From Sphingomonas sp. TDK1 (GTDB lineage: Bacteria > Pseudomonadota > Alphaproteobacteria > Sphingomonadales > Sphingomonadaceae): 64,000 nucleotides of DNA. The stretch's first letter is position 1, and each line of letters starts with the position of its first letter. Made by a program: the position numbers and the translations under genes. The notes under the pieces were generated by a model. It was given only the letters and a program-made list of their open reading frames with translations. It searched no databases and was not told the origin of the DNA. Positions 17,707 through 26,286 of the stretch are shown here, piece by piece. Location: the NCBI RefSeq assembly GCF_001650735.1, contig NZ_LXVY01000004.1, forward strand, positions 1-64,000, given 5' to 3'.

Positions 17707-19045
17707 CGGCGATCGTCATCCCGTCGATGCGGAGGGTGGGCGCGTTGATGCCGTAGCGGAACTCCAGATCGTTGGCGGGGGTGATCGCCCGGAACATGTC
17801 CTTGAGGTTGCTCGCGATCGTGATCTCCGAGACCGGAACGGTGATTTCCCCCTTCTCGATCAGGAACCCCGCCGCGCCGCGGCTATAGTCGCCGGTCACG
17901 CCGTTCACCCCCTGGCCGATCAGTTCGGTAACCAGCAGGCCATAGTCGATCTCGCCGATCAGCGTCTCGGCCGGCACATGGCCCGCTTCCATATAGAGGT
18001 TGCTCGGCGACACGCCGGGCGCCCCGCCCCCGCCGCGCGTGGCATGGCCGGTCGGCTCCAGTCCCAGCTGGCGGGCGGCCGCGCTTTCGAGCAGCCAGGT
18101 CTCCAGCATGCCGTCACGGACGATCTGCATGCGGTTGACCGGCAGCCCCTCGCCGTCGAACGGGCGCGAGCGCATGCCGCGGGGGCGGTGCGGATCGTCC
18201 CAGATCGTCACGCCGCTCGCGAAGATCTCCGTGCCCAGCGCGTCGAGCAGGAAACTGGTCTTCCGCGTGATCGCCGCACCCGAGATCGCCCCCATCAAAT
18301 GGCCGAGCATGCCCGAGGATACCCGGCGACCGAACACCACCGGCATCGCCCCGCTCGGGATCTTGCGCGGGTTCAGCCGCGCCACCGCTCGCTCGCCGGC
18401 CAGCCGTCCGATCGCCTCGGGGCTGTCGAGCTGCGCTGCATGGCGGGCGGAATGATGTGCATGATCGCGCTCCATCGCACCGTCGCTGCCGGCGAGGACG
18501 CTGGCCGAGATGCCGTGACTGCTCTGCGCATAGGCGCCGGCAAAGCCATGGCTGGTTACCAGCGCAAGCTGCACCCGGCTGGCGCCCGCGCCCGCGCCTT
18601 CGCTGTTGGTGACGCCCGCCACGCCCCGCGCGGCCTCCTCGGCGGCAAGCGCGCGCGCCTTCAGCGCGACCGGCTCCACCTCCGCCCCGTCGTCGAGATC
18701 GAGTTGCGGCGGCAGCCCTTGCAACAGCCGGTCCTGGGGAGCCAGACCGGCCCATTGGTCCTCCGGCGCCTCGCGTGCCATCGCGACCACGCGCTCCACC
18801 AGCGTGGCAATGGCGTCGCTGGTCAGGTCGCTGGTCGAGACGCTCGCCGAGCGCCGGCCGACGAATACGCGCAGGTCGAGCTCCTCGGCCTCGGAGCGCT
18901 CGACATCCTCCAGCGCGCCCATCCGGACGGAAACGGAGAGCGAGCGATCGGCGGAAAAGACGGCGTCGGCGGCATCGGCCCCGGCACGGCGGGCACGCGC
19001 CACGGCGTCGGCGGCGCGCTCCAGGGCCTGTTCGTTGTTCAGCAT
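17699..19045 (-). CDS. pmbA: TldE/PmbA-family metallopeptidase subunit
   Basis: PmbA (TldE) pairs with TldD to form a heterodimeric Zn protease that matures peptides such as microcin B17 and degrades unfolded peptides. The 448-residue protein contains RVFVGRRSASVSTSDLT, the central MPVVFGRRVSSGMLGHLMGAISGAAI, and the C-terminal GVTGDYSRGAAGFLIEKGEI. The family's metal-binding HExxxH belongs to TldD and is absent here, as expected. tldD is not in the window. It lies 30 nt downstream of ubiA on the same strand. Confidence 0.93.
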   Translation of the reverse strand: MLNNEQALERAADAVARARRAGADAADAVFSADRSLSVSVRMGALEDVERSEAEELDLRVFVGRRSASVSTSDLTSDAIATLVERVVAMAREAPEDQWAGLAPQDRLLQGLPPQLDLDDGAEVEPVALKARALAAEEAARGVAGVTNSEGAGAGASRVQLALVTSHGFAGAYAQSSHGISASVLAGSDGAMERDHAHHSARHAAQLDSPEAIGRLAGERAVARLNPRKIPSGAMPVVFGRRVSSGMLGHLMGAISGAAITRKTSFLLDALGTEIFASGVTIWDDPHRPRGMRSRPFDGEGLPVNRMQIVRDGMLETWLLESAAARQLGLEPTGHATRGGGGAPGVSPSNLYMEAGHVPAETLIGEIDYGLLVTELIGQGVNGVTGDYSRGAAGFLIEKGEITVPVSEITIASNLKDMFRAITPANDLEFRYGINAPTLRIDGMTIAGA

Positions 19046-19076
19046 CCGCGCGACTTAGGGGCGCGGAGGCACAAAA

Positions 19077-20009
19077 TCAAAGTCCGGACAAACCCACCAC
19101 CGCGCAGGCGGCCAGCATCAGGAAGCCGGCATCGCGATTGGCGCGGAAACGCCGCAGCGCATTGGCGCCGTCGGCGGGCTTCAGCGTGGCGATCTGCCAG
19201 GCGAGGTGCAGCGCCGCCGGCAGCAGCGCCAACAGCGCCAGTGGGTCGGGCCGCGCGGTCCAGAAGGCCCAGCCCCACAGCGCCAGCGCCCCCAGATAGA
19301 GCAGCGCCACCCCGCCCCGGACCTGCGCCCCCATCCGCCGCGCCGAGGAACGGACGCCGACGATAGCATCGTCCTCCACATCCTGCAGCGCGTAGATGGT
19401 GTCATAGCCGATCACCCAAAGAATCGTCCCGGCATAGAGCAGCCACTGCGCGCCCTGCCGGCTCGCGAACACCGCCTGCGGATCGCCCGCGACATAGCCG
19501 ACCAGCGCGCCCGACCCGAACACGATGCCGAGGAACGCCTGCGGCCACCAGGTGATGCGCTTCATGAAGGGATAGGCGGCGACCACCGGCAGCGTCGCCA
19601 GCGACCACAGCTTGGCCGGGAGCGGCATCGCCAGCCATGCGCCCAGCCCGATCGCGAGCAGCACCAGCAGCCAGGTCCAGGCCGCGCGCACCGAGACGGC
19701 CCCACTCGGCAGCGGACGGCTGCGGGTGCGCTCGACCTGTGCGTCCAGGTCGCGATCGACGATGTCGTTGTAGACGCAGCCCGCCCCCCGCATCGCGATC
19801 GCACCCGCCAGCATCGCGCCGATCCGCCACCAGTCGCCATTGGGCAGTCCCGAGAGCAGCGCTCCCCAGGCGCAGGGCAGGAACAGCAGCCACCAGCCGA
19901 TCGGTCGATCGAACCGCGCGAGCAGCGCATAGGGCCGCCAGCTGCGGGGCAGCAGCCCGAGCAGGCCGCGATGTTCGGTATCGGGAACGATGGGAGTGGC
20001 GCCGGTCAT
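19077..20009 (-). CDS. ubiA: 4-hydroxybenzoate octaprenyltransferase
   Basis: UbiA attaches the polyprenyl tail to 4-hydroxybenzoate in ubiquinone synthesis within the inner membrane. The 310-residue protein has about eight or nine TM helices. The first Asp-rich motif is GCVYNDIVDRDLDAQVERT (NDxxDxxxD, followed by RSRPLPSG) and the second is GYDTIYALQDVEDD. The start is MTGATPIVPDTEH; the frame runs further upstream but is not coding. It is divergent from the EF-hand gene with 112 nt between the starts. Confidence 0.95.
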   Translation of the reverse strand: MTGATPIVPDTEHRGLLGLLPRSWRPYALLARFDRPIGWWLLFLPCAWGALLSGLPNGDWWRIGAMLAGAIAMRGAGCVYNDIVDRDLDAQVERTRSRPLPSGAVSVRAAWTWLLVLLAIGLGAWLAMPLPAKLWSLATLPVVAAYPFMKRITWWPQAFLGIVFGSGALVGYVAGDPQAVFASRQGAQWLLYAGTILWVIGYDTIYALQDVEDDAIVGVRSSARRMGAQVRGGVALLYLGALALWGWAFWTARPDPLALLALLPAALHLAWQIATLKPADGANALRRFRANRDAGFLMLAACAVVGLSGL

Positions 20010-20121
20010 GCGCTTCCTGCTGCCACAATCACCAGCCCGGCCCCAAGCCGAAATTTTTCGGGCATAATTTCGCGACAATCGGGGCATAGCGGGGCGCATG
20101 GGATTCACCGGGAGGGAAAGA

Positions 20122-20826
20122 ATGCGGGGTTTGTGGATCGCGAGTCTGGTGCTGGCGGTATCGGGAGTCGCGCAGGCGCAGGACCAGCAGGCGGCGCCGC
20201 GGCCGCGCGGCCTGTTCGTCAGCCCGATGGGCGAGCCGTTTCGCGGGACCACCGACGGCAAGGCGCCGCAGGACGCCTGGTTCGACGGCGCCGACGCCAA
20301 TCATGACGGTGCGCTGACGCTCGACGAGTTTCGCGACGATGCGATGCGCTGGTTCAAGGTGCTCGACCGCAAGGGCGACGGCGAGATCGATCCGGCCGAC
20401 ATCGAATATTACGAGACCGTGCTCGCCCCCGAGGCGCGCGGCGGCGGCTTCGAAACCGGCGGCCCGACCATGGGCGACAATGGCGAGGTGAAGGCTGCCG
20501 ATATCGGCTCGACCCGCGTGCTGAGCGGGCTTGCCCGCTTCAACTATCTCGGCAGCCCGGAGCCGGTGACCGCGGCCGATTCGAGCCTCAACGGCGGGGT
20601 CAGCCCGGTCGAGTTCATGAGCGCCGCCAAGCGCCGCTTCGACCTGCTCGACACCAACCATGACGGCAAGCTCACCAAGGACGAGTTGCCCGACCTCCAT
20701 CCTGGTGCGTTCAAGCGCGGCGGTCGCGGTGGACGTGGCGGCGGTGGCGGTGGCGGACGCCATGGCGGCGGTGGTCACCGCGGCGGCTATATGGGCGGTT
20801 CGATGGGTGGCAGCATGGGGGGCTGA
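20122..20826 (+). CDS. Exported EF-hand calcium-binding protein with Gly-rich tail
   Basis: A 234-residue exported protein. A signal peptide is visible (MRGLWIASLVLAVSGVAQAQ). Three EF-hand loops follow: DANHDGALTLDEF, DRKGDGEIDPADI and DTNHDGKLTKDEL. It ends in a long Gly/His/Arg-rich tail with GGSMGG repeats after about residue 200. Ca2+ binding in the periplasm is predicted; the partner is unknown. The ATG has GGAGGGA about 10 nt upstream. The spacing between EF-hands suggests an unpaired-hand fold, common in sphingomonads. Confidence 0.85.
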   Translation: MRGLWIASLVLAVSGVAQAQDQQAAPRPRGLFVSPMGEPFRGTTDGKAPQDAWFDGADANHDGALTLDEFRDDAMRWFKVLDRKGDGEIDPADIEYYETVLAPEARGGGFETGGPTMGDNGEVKAADIGSTRVLSGLARFNYLGSPEPVTAADSSLNGGVSPVEFMSAAKRRFDLLDTNHDGKLTKDELPDLHPGAFKRGGRGGRGGGGGGGRHGGGGHRGGYMGGSMGGSMGG

Positions 20827-20838
20827 GGCCCCCCGCCC

Positions 20839-21405
20839 TCATTCGCGCTCAGGTACCGGCACGTTGAAGCCGTTGAGCGTCACCGACACCAGGCTGTACA
20901 GCCCGACCAGATAGATCAGCTCGTTTGCACCGTGCTGGCCGAAGGTATCCACCGCGAGCCGGTAGCAAGGCTCGGGCAGCACCCCGCCCTTGACCAGCGC
21001 ATAGGCGACGTCGAACGCGACATTCTCCTGTTCGTCCAGATCGGCGGGCTTGAGCCCCGCGCAGATCGCCGAGATGCGCGCGGGCGACATCTTCTCCGTC
21101 TCGGCCACCGCGACATGGGCATAGATCTCATAGGCCGCATCGAAATGCGCGCCGGTTACGAGGATCGCGACCTGCCGCGCCGGATCGGGCAGCGTCGCTT
21201 CCATCGACATCGCCTTGGTGAGTTCCCAGATCGCGCCGCCGATGCGGGGCTCGTGCAGCCAGGGGTTCCACGGCCCCATCAGGCTGCCGTCTTCGCCCAC
21301 CGCGACGAAAGCGTTGAAGTTGGACGAAATGCCGCGCTGCATGTCGGCATAGAGCGGCTTCTGGTCGTCGGAGAGCTGGTCGGGCTTCAGGAGGGGCAGG
21401 CGCAT
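20839..21405 (-). CDS. Carboxymuconolactone decarboxylase (CMD)-family protein
   Basis: A 188-residue all-alpha CMD/AhpD-fold protein. The signature is ARQVAILVTGAHFDAAYEIYAHVAVAE, then FGQHGANELIYLVGLYSLVSVTLNGFNVPVP. The CxxC of AhpD peroxidase is absent, so it resembles the gamma-carboxymuconolactone decarboxylase branch. No protocatechuate genes lie nearby, so the substrate is open. The start MRLPLLKPDQLSDDQ has AGGAGGGG upstream (reading leftward). Confidence 0.85.
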   Translation of the reverse strand: MRLPLLKPDQLSDDQKPLYADMQRGISSNFNAFVAVGEDGSLMGPWNPWLHEPRIGGAIWELTKAMSMEATLPDPARQVAILVTGAHFDAAYEIYAHVAVAETEKMSPARISAICAGLKPADLDEQENVAFDVAYALVKGGVLPEPCYRLAVDTFGQHGANELIYLVGLYSLVSVTLNGFNVPVPERE

Positions 21406-21522
21406 GGTCGTGCAGTCCTTCGCTGGACGCGGCGAAGCTGCCGCGCTGCACAAATGCTACAGCGCGCGGATGGCTCCGGCGATCGTACGCGGGGATAGTC
21501 AGAGCACGCGCAGCACCGGCGC

Positions 21523-21888
21523 CTAGCGCAGTTGCTCTTCCAGGCTGCGCGTGCGCGACGTGATCTCCTCACCCGTGTGCTTGGTCGAGGCGGGCTCGAT
21601 CAGCAGCACCCAGCATTCCTCTTCGGCGACGGGATTGTGGCGGACGCCGCTAGGTACCGTCAGGAAGTCGCCCGCCTTCAGCTCGACGCTTTCGTTCTCG
21701 AACTCGATCCGCAGCCCGCCCTTGACGATGTAGAAGAGCTCGTCCTGCCCGTCATGCGCGTGCCAGACGAGTTCGCCCTTCAGCTTCGCCGCCTTGAGAA
21801 GCTGGTCATTGACCTGCCCGATCACTTTCGGCGACCAATACTCGGTCACGCGATCGAACGCGGCGGCAAGCGTAGTTGGAGACAGCAC
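21523..21888 (-). CDS. Cupin-domain protein
   Basis: A 121-residue single-cupin protein: EYWSPKVIGQVNDQLLKAAKLKGELVWHAHD gives the first His pair, DELFYIVKG the Glu, and DFLTVPSGVRHNPVA the second His. It fits the small cupins that bind a divalent metal; no catalysed reaction is known. The start is inferred as GTG at 21888, with GGAG 6 nt upstream; no ATG is available in frame there. Residues further upstream in the same frame are low-complexity. Confidence 0.85.
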   Translation of the reverse strand: MLSPTTLAAAFDRVTEYWSPKVIGQVNDQLLKAAKLKGELVWHAHDGQDELFYIVKGGLRIEFENESVELKAGDFLTVPSGVRHNPVAEEECWVLLIEPASTKHTGEEITSRTRSLEEQLR

Positions 21889-22043
21889 AAGAAACTCCAA
21901 AATGGCGGCCCGAAGGTGGACCCGGCCTCGTTCGTGATCATCATACCAGCCGATTGCATGGCAGCAATCGCGGAGCCGCGCGGACCAATCAGGCGTCCCA
22001 TCCGCTACCGGCGCGGATCGTGCGACGGTGGACGGCCCCAGCC

Positions 22044-22667
22044 CTACCCCGCCGCCAGTGCCGCGCGGATGCCGTCGATCACGAACTGCACCGCCAGCGC
22101 CGCGAGCAGCACGCCGAGCAGCCGCGACACCACCGCCTCGATCTTCGCCCCGACGATCCGCATGATCGGCCCCGCCGCGAGCAGTGCCAGCACGCACAGC
22201 AGCAGCACCGCCAGCATCGCCGAGAGCACGACCAGCGACTGCTCGATCCCCTTGCTCTGCGCCATCAGCAGCATCACCGAGGCGATCGAGCCCGGGCCGG
22301 CGATCATCGGCATCGCCATCGGGAAGATCGAGATGTCGACCGGATCCTCGGCCTTCACCTTCTCGGCGCGATCCTCGCGGCGTTCGGTGCGCTTCTCGAA
22401 CACCATTTCCAGCGCGATCAGGAACAGCATGATGCCGCCGGCGATGCGGAAGGCGTTGAGGCTGATCCCCAGCGCATGCAGCAGCGCCTCGCCGAACAGC
22501 GCGAAGCCGAGCAGGATGATCGAGGCGACCATCACCGCGCGCACCGCCATCGCGCGGCGATGCACGGCATCGGTTCCCGCCGTCAGCCCCGCGAAGATCG
22601 GCGCGCAGCCGGGCGGGTCGATGATGACGAAGAAAGTGACGAAGGCGGAGACGAACAGCTCGATCAA
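22044..22667 (-). CDS. MarC-family integral membrane protein
   Basis: A 207-residue protein with about six TM helices. MarC features include [36 protein letters not shown], and [20 protein letters not shown]. The family's transport substrate is unknown; the original link to multiple-antibiotic resistance was not upheld. The start is a TTG overlapping the folD stop by 4 nt (TTGA), so translation is coupled to folD. Confidence 0.88.
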   Translation of the reverse strand: MIELFVSAFVTFFVIIDPPGCAPIFAGLTAGTDAVHRRAMAVRAVMVASIILLGFALFGEALLHALGISLNAFRIAGGIMLFLIALEMVFEKRTERREDRAEKVKAEDPVDISIFPMAMPMIAGPGSIASVMLLMAQSKGIEQSLVVLSAMLAVLLLCVLALLAAGPIMRIVGAKIEAVVSRLLGVLLAALAVQFVIDGIRAALAAG

Positions 22668-23539
22668 ATCGCGTCTGCCTCGAGCGGAACCGCCGCGTTG
22701 CGGTGCGCGGCGACCAGCGTGTTGCGCAGCAGGCAGGCGATCGTCATCGGGCCGACGCCGCCCGGCACCGGCGTGATCGCGCCGGCAACGCTCGCCGCGC
22801 CGTCGAAGTCGACATCGCCGACCAGGCCGTCGTCGGTGCGGTTGATACCCACGTCGATCACCGTCGCGCCGGGCTTGAGCCACTCGCCCTTGACGAAGTG
22901 GGGGATGCCCACGGCCGCGACGACGATGTCGGCGTGCTTCAAATAATGCGGCAGGTTGCGGGTACGCGAATGGACGATCGTCACCGTCGCGCTCGCCTTG
23001 GTGAGCAGCGCCGCCATCGGCTTGCCGACGATGTTCGAGCGGCCGATCACCACCGCGTCGAGGCCGGACAGGCTGCCCAGCTTGTCCTGCAACAGCATCA
23101 GGCAGCCGAGCGGGGTGCAGGGCACGAAGCCCTCGAGGCCCGTCGCCAGGCGGCCGGCGTTGACCGGGTGGAAGCCGTCGACGTCCTTCTCGGGCGAGAT
23201 GCGCAGCAGCACTTCCTGCTCGTCGATATGCTTGGGCAGCGGCAGCTGGACGAGGATGCCGTCGACGCTGGCATCGGCGTTCAACTGGTCGACCAGCGCG
23301 AGGAGGTCCGCCTGGCTGGTGTCGGCGGGGAGCTTGTGCTCGAAGCTCGCCATGCCGGCCTCGCGGGTCTGCTTGCCCTTGGAGCGGACATAGACGGCAG
23401 AGGCGGGGTCTTCGCCCACCAGCACCACCGCCAAGCCGGGCACGCGCCCCGCCGCCGCTTCGAATGCAGGAACCAGGGTCGCGATGCGGGCGCGTAGGCC
23501 CGCGGCAAATGCCTTGCCGTCGATGATCTCAGCCGTCAT
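22664..23539 (-). CDS. folD: Methylenetetrahydrofolate dehydrogenase/methenyltetrahydrofolate cyclohydrolase
   Basis: FolD interconverts 5,10-methylene-THF and 10-formyl-THF with NADP. The 291-residue protein has [14 protein letters not shown] (catalytic Lys region), [26 protein letters not shown], the dinucleotide-binding [17 protein letters not shown], and [13 protein letters not shown]. The start is [15 protein letters not shown]. It overlaps the DUF167 gene by 11 nt and marC by 4 nt. Confidence 0.96.
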   Translation of the reverse strand: MTAEIIDGKAFAAGLRARIATLVPAFEAAAGRVPGLAVVLVGEDPASAVYVRSKGKQTREAGMASFEHKLPADTSQADLLALVDQLNADASVDGILVQLPLPKHIDEQEVLLRISPEKDVDGFHPVNAGRLATGLEGFVPCTPLGCLMLLQDKLGSLSGLDAVVIGRSNIVGKPMAALLTKASATVTIVHSRTRNLPHYLKHADIVVAAVGIPHFVKGEWLKPGATVIDVGINRTDDGLVGDVDFDGAASVAGAITPVPGGVGPMTIACLLRNTLVAAHRNAAVPLEADAI

Positions 23540-23837
23540 GCGCCTCGCCATAGAGGCTGCGGGCGATTTGTTCCAGCGCCGCACCGTCGCCGGCGATCGA
23601 AAGTCGCTTCAGCCGCGACGTTTCGCCCGCGATCAGCGTCACGTCGCGCTTCGGCACCCCAAACGCCTTGGCGACCAGCGGCACCAGCGCGGCATTGGCG
23701 GCGCCCTCCACCGGCGGCGCGGCGAGGCGCGCGGCGAAATGCTCGTCGGTCCCCGCCGCCAGCACGTCGCGGGACGCCCGGGGCGTCACGCGCACGGCGA
23801 TCTCGATTCCGGTGGCGCTAGGCCGCCAGGCAGGCAC
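23529..23837 (-). CDS. DUF167 (YggU-family) protein
   Basis: A 102-residue DUF167 protein: [14 protein letters not shown], then [42 protein letters not shown]. It is a small alpha/beta fold of unknown function. It lies 3 nt past the YggT gene and overlaps folD, so yggT, this gene, folD and marC form one tightly packed minus-strand operon. The yggT-yggU pairing is common in proteobacteria. Confidence 0.9.
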   Translation of the reverse strand: MPAWRPSATGIEIAVRVTPRASRDVLAAGTDEHFAARLAAPPVEGAANAALVPLVAKAFGVPKRDVTLIAGETSRLKRLSIAGDGAALEQIARSLYGEAHDG

Positions 23838-23840
23838 GGC

Positions 23841-24155
23841 TCAGAGCGCGGCGCCGGCGATCATGAACGCAATCCGCGGGATCACGATGGTCTGCAGGAT
23901 GTAGAGGATCAGCAGCACCACCAGCGGCGAGATGTCGAGCGCGCCGAAGTCCGGCAGGATGCGGCGGATCGGGCGATAGAGCGGCTCCGTCATCCGCTGC
24001 AGCGCCGTCCATACCGAGCGGACGAAATCGCTGTGCGTGTTGATGACGTTGAACGCGATCAGCCACGACAGGACCGCCTGGATCACGATGATCCACCAGA
24101 CGATGTTCAGCACCACCTGCACGATCTGCAGCAGCATCAGGCCAATCTGGGTCAA
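23841..24155 (-). CDS. YggT-family membrane protein
   Basis: A 104-residue protein with two long hydrophobic segments (ILQIVQVVLNIVWWIIVIQAVLSW-like and ISPLVVLLILYILQTIVIP) around the family signature PLYRPIRRILPDFGALDISP. YggT proteins are linked to osmotic tolerance and cell-division or envelope homeostasis. It is the first gene of the yggT-DUF167-folD-marC group, with argB 57 nt upstream on the same strand. Confidence 0.92.
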   Translation of the reverse strand: MTQIGLMLLQIVQVVLNIVWWIIVIQAVLSWLIAFNVINTHSDFVRSVWTALQRMTEPLYRPIRRILPDFGALDISPLVVLLILYILQTIVIPRIAFMIAGAAL

Positions 24156-24212
24156 TTCACTCTCCGCGAAACCGTTTCAGGCGCGATATAGGATCGATCG
24201 TCCGTTGGACAA

Positions 24213-25112
24213 TCAGCTATGGACGAGCGTGCCTACGCCCTGGCGGGTAAAGATTTCGAGCAGCATGCCGTGCGGGATGCGCCCGTCGAGGATCACCGCC
24301 GCGTCGACGCCCGCCGCGACCGCGTTGACGCAGGTCTCCACCTTGGGGATCATGCCGCCCGAGATGGTGCCGTCGTCCTTCAGCGCCTGCACCCGCGCCG
24401 CATCGAGATCGGTCAGCAGGTCGCCGGTCTTGCTCAGCACGCCCGGCACGTCGGTAAGCAGGAAGAAGCGCTTGGCGCCGCAGGCACCGGCGATCGCCCC
24501 GGCCATGGTATCGGCATTGATGTTGTAGGTGTGTCCGTCGGCACCCAGCGCGATCGGCGAGACCACGGGGATGAAGCCCGAGGCCGCGAGCGACTGGAGA
24601 ATCGAGATGTCCACCGCGACCGGCTCGCCGACGAAGCCCAGGTCGACATGCCGCTCGATGCCCTGCAGCGGATCGGCCTCGGTGCGCTGCACCTTCTCGG
24701 CGCGGACCAGGCCCGCATCCTTGCCCGAGATGCCCACGGCCCTGCCACCGGCCGCCGCGATCCAGGCGACGATTTCCTTGTTGATCGATCCCGCGAGGAC
24801 CATCTCGGCGATCTCGGCGGTCGCCTTGTCGGTAACGCGCAGCCCGCCGACGAAGGTCGACTCGACGCCGAGCCGCTTGAGCATCCGGCCGATCTGCGGG
24901 CCGCCGCCATGGACGACGATCGGGTTGATCCCCACCGCCTTCAGTAACACCACGTCTTCGGCGAAATCGCGCGCCAGCTCGGGATCGCCCATGGCGTGGC
25001 CGCCATATTTCACGACAAAGGTGGCGCCGGCATAGCGCTGCAGATAGGGCAGCGCCTCGGTGAGGGTTTCGGCCTTGGCGAGCAGCGCCGGATGGGGTGC
25101 GTGGTCGGTCAT
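24213..25112 (-). CDS. argB: Acetylglutamate kinase
   Basis: ArgB phosphorylates N-acetylglutamate, the second step of arginine synthesis. The 299-residue protein has [15 protein letters not shown] (Lys-Gly-Gly), [17 protein letters not shown], and the C-terminal [10 protein letters not shown] and [18 protein letters not shown]. It has the N-terminal extension ([12 protein letters not shown]) that is usual in arginine-inhibited, hexameric forms; feedback control is therefore inferred. The upstream transporter gene is 20 nt away. Confidence 0.96.
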   Translation of the reverse strand: MTDHAPHPALLAKAETLTEALPYLQRYAGATFVVKYGGHAMGDPELARDFAEDVVLLKAVGINPIVVHGGGPQIGRMLKRLGVESTFVGGLRVTDKATAEIAEMVLAGSINKEIVAWIAAAGGRAVGISGKDAGLVRAEKVQRTEADPLQGIERHVDLGFVGEPVAVDISILQSLAASGFIPVVSPIALGADGHTYNINADTMAGAIAGACGAKRFFLLTDVPGVLSKTGDLLTDLDAARVQALKDDGTISGGMIPKVETCVNAVAAGVDAAVILDGRIPHGMLLEIFTRQGVGTLVHS

Positions 25113-25132
25113 GCGCGGCCCTTTAGAGCCGC

Positions 25133-25780
25133 TCAGGCCCTACGTCCATCGAGAGCACGCCCCAGCGTCACCGCGCCGGTGATCAGGAACGGCACGAGCA
25201 CGATCGACAGCACCACCTTGGTAAGCATCTGCCCGCCCATCAGCGCCAGAATCGGCCGCTCGCCGAGGAAGGAGATGCTGATGAACAGCACGGTATCGAC
25301 GATCTGCGACACCACGCTCGCCACCATGCCGCGGAACCAGACGAGCCCGCCCGGCCCCTCGCGCCCGCGCAGCTTGTTGAAGATGAACACGTTGAGCGTC
25401 TGCGACGTGCCGTAGGAGATGAACCCGGCGAGCATCATCCGCATCCCCTGCCCGACGACAATCGGGAAGGCGGCGACCGCGGGCGGGTACATGCCGGGAT
25501 CGGTCGGCAGGATCAGCACCAGCTGGATTAGTGCGGCGGACATCAGCAGCGGCACGAAGCCCAGCCGCACCAGCCCGGTGGCGATCGCCTGGCCGTGCAG
25601 CTCGGCAACCGCGCTCGACAGCACGACGAGCAGCAGGAAGGCGAAGATCCCCGCCTCCACCGCGAGCGGCCCGAGCGCGACCTGCTTCACCCCCAGCACG
25701 CCCGCCATGCAGACCATACCGCCATAGAGGATGGCGTAGACGAACAGCGAACGGGGGATGGCGAGCTTGGGGGTATCCAT
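25133..25780 (-). CDS. Queuosine precursor transporter (YhhQ/VUT family, DUF165)
   Basis: A 215-residue inner-membrane protein with about six TM helices: [20 protein letters not shown], the [12 protein letters not shown] motif, and [45 protein letters not shown] (VSQxxDT). YhhQ imports preQ0/preQ1 for queuosine synthesis. No preQ1 riboswitch was found in its 170-nt upstream gap. It is 20 nt from argB and may be read with it. Confidence 0.9.
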   Translation of the reverse strand: MDTPKLAIPRSLFVYAILYGGMVCMAGVLGVKQVALGPLAVEAGIFAFLLLVVLSSAVAELHGQAIATGLVRLGFVPLLMSAALIQLVLILPTDPGMYPPAVAAFPIVVGQGMRMMLAGFISYGTSQTLNVFIFNKLRGREGPGGLVWFRGMVASVVSQIVDTVLFISISFLGERPILALMGGQMLTKVVLSIVLVPFLITGAVTLGRALDGRRA

Positions 25781-25950
25781 CGCCGGGTGCTAGCGCCAAA
25801 GGCGGCGCGGTGGAAGATGGCGTGAGGGGTGGAGGTGTCTCGGCTGTGGGCCGTGAAGCCGCCAAAGGCAGCGCTCGGCGCTTCCGTCGAATGGCGACTG
25901 TGTTGGTGGGAAGCGGAAGGCGGATTATGAATGTCGGTCTTTCAAACCAG

Positions 25951-26139
25951 TCACAGATCGCCGCGCGCAATGGCCACTCCCAACACGATTGCCCCGGCAC
26001 CTAATAGTGCTATTTGCCCCCAGAAAAGTTTAGGGTTTTTAGTTCGATACACAGCTGCGCCGTGCACGCCGATGTACCCTTGCGAGACCGCGAATGCGAT
26101 CAAAGCGAGGGCAAGAGCCAATAGCAAAATATGAGGCAT
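25951..26139 (-). CDS. Small hydrophobic hypothetical protein
   Basis: A 62-residue protein with two predicted TM helices (LLLALALALIAFAVSQGYIGV and WGQIALLGAGAIVLGVAIARG) separated by a basic loop (AAVYRTKNPKLF). It has no known domain. Its base composition (about 50% GC by eye) is lower than the surrounding genes, which hints at recent arrival or relaxed selection. It may be a real small membrane protein or a remnant. The gaps on either side (25781-25950 and 26140-26286) show no other feature. Confidence 0.5.
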   Translation of the reverse strand: MPHILLLALALALIAFAVSQGYIGVHGAAVYRTKNPKLFWGQIALLGAGAIVLGVAIARGDL

Positions 26140-26286
26140 CGAGCAGTCGTATCATTGTCGGCAATGACTGCAACTGAGGCTCTTGGCGGCAATTCGCACG
26201 CCTGACCGCCCGCACGCCCCCGCTTGCCGCCCCCGCTCGCGCAGCTATGGTACCGCCCGCAACCAATCCCGGGGGATTCCGCTTCG

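Noticed and set aside
25781..25950. preQ1 riboswitch before the YhhQ-type transporter gene
   Set aside because: No preQ1-I hairpin with A-rich tail or preQ1-II/III layout is visible.
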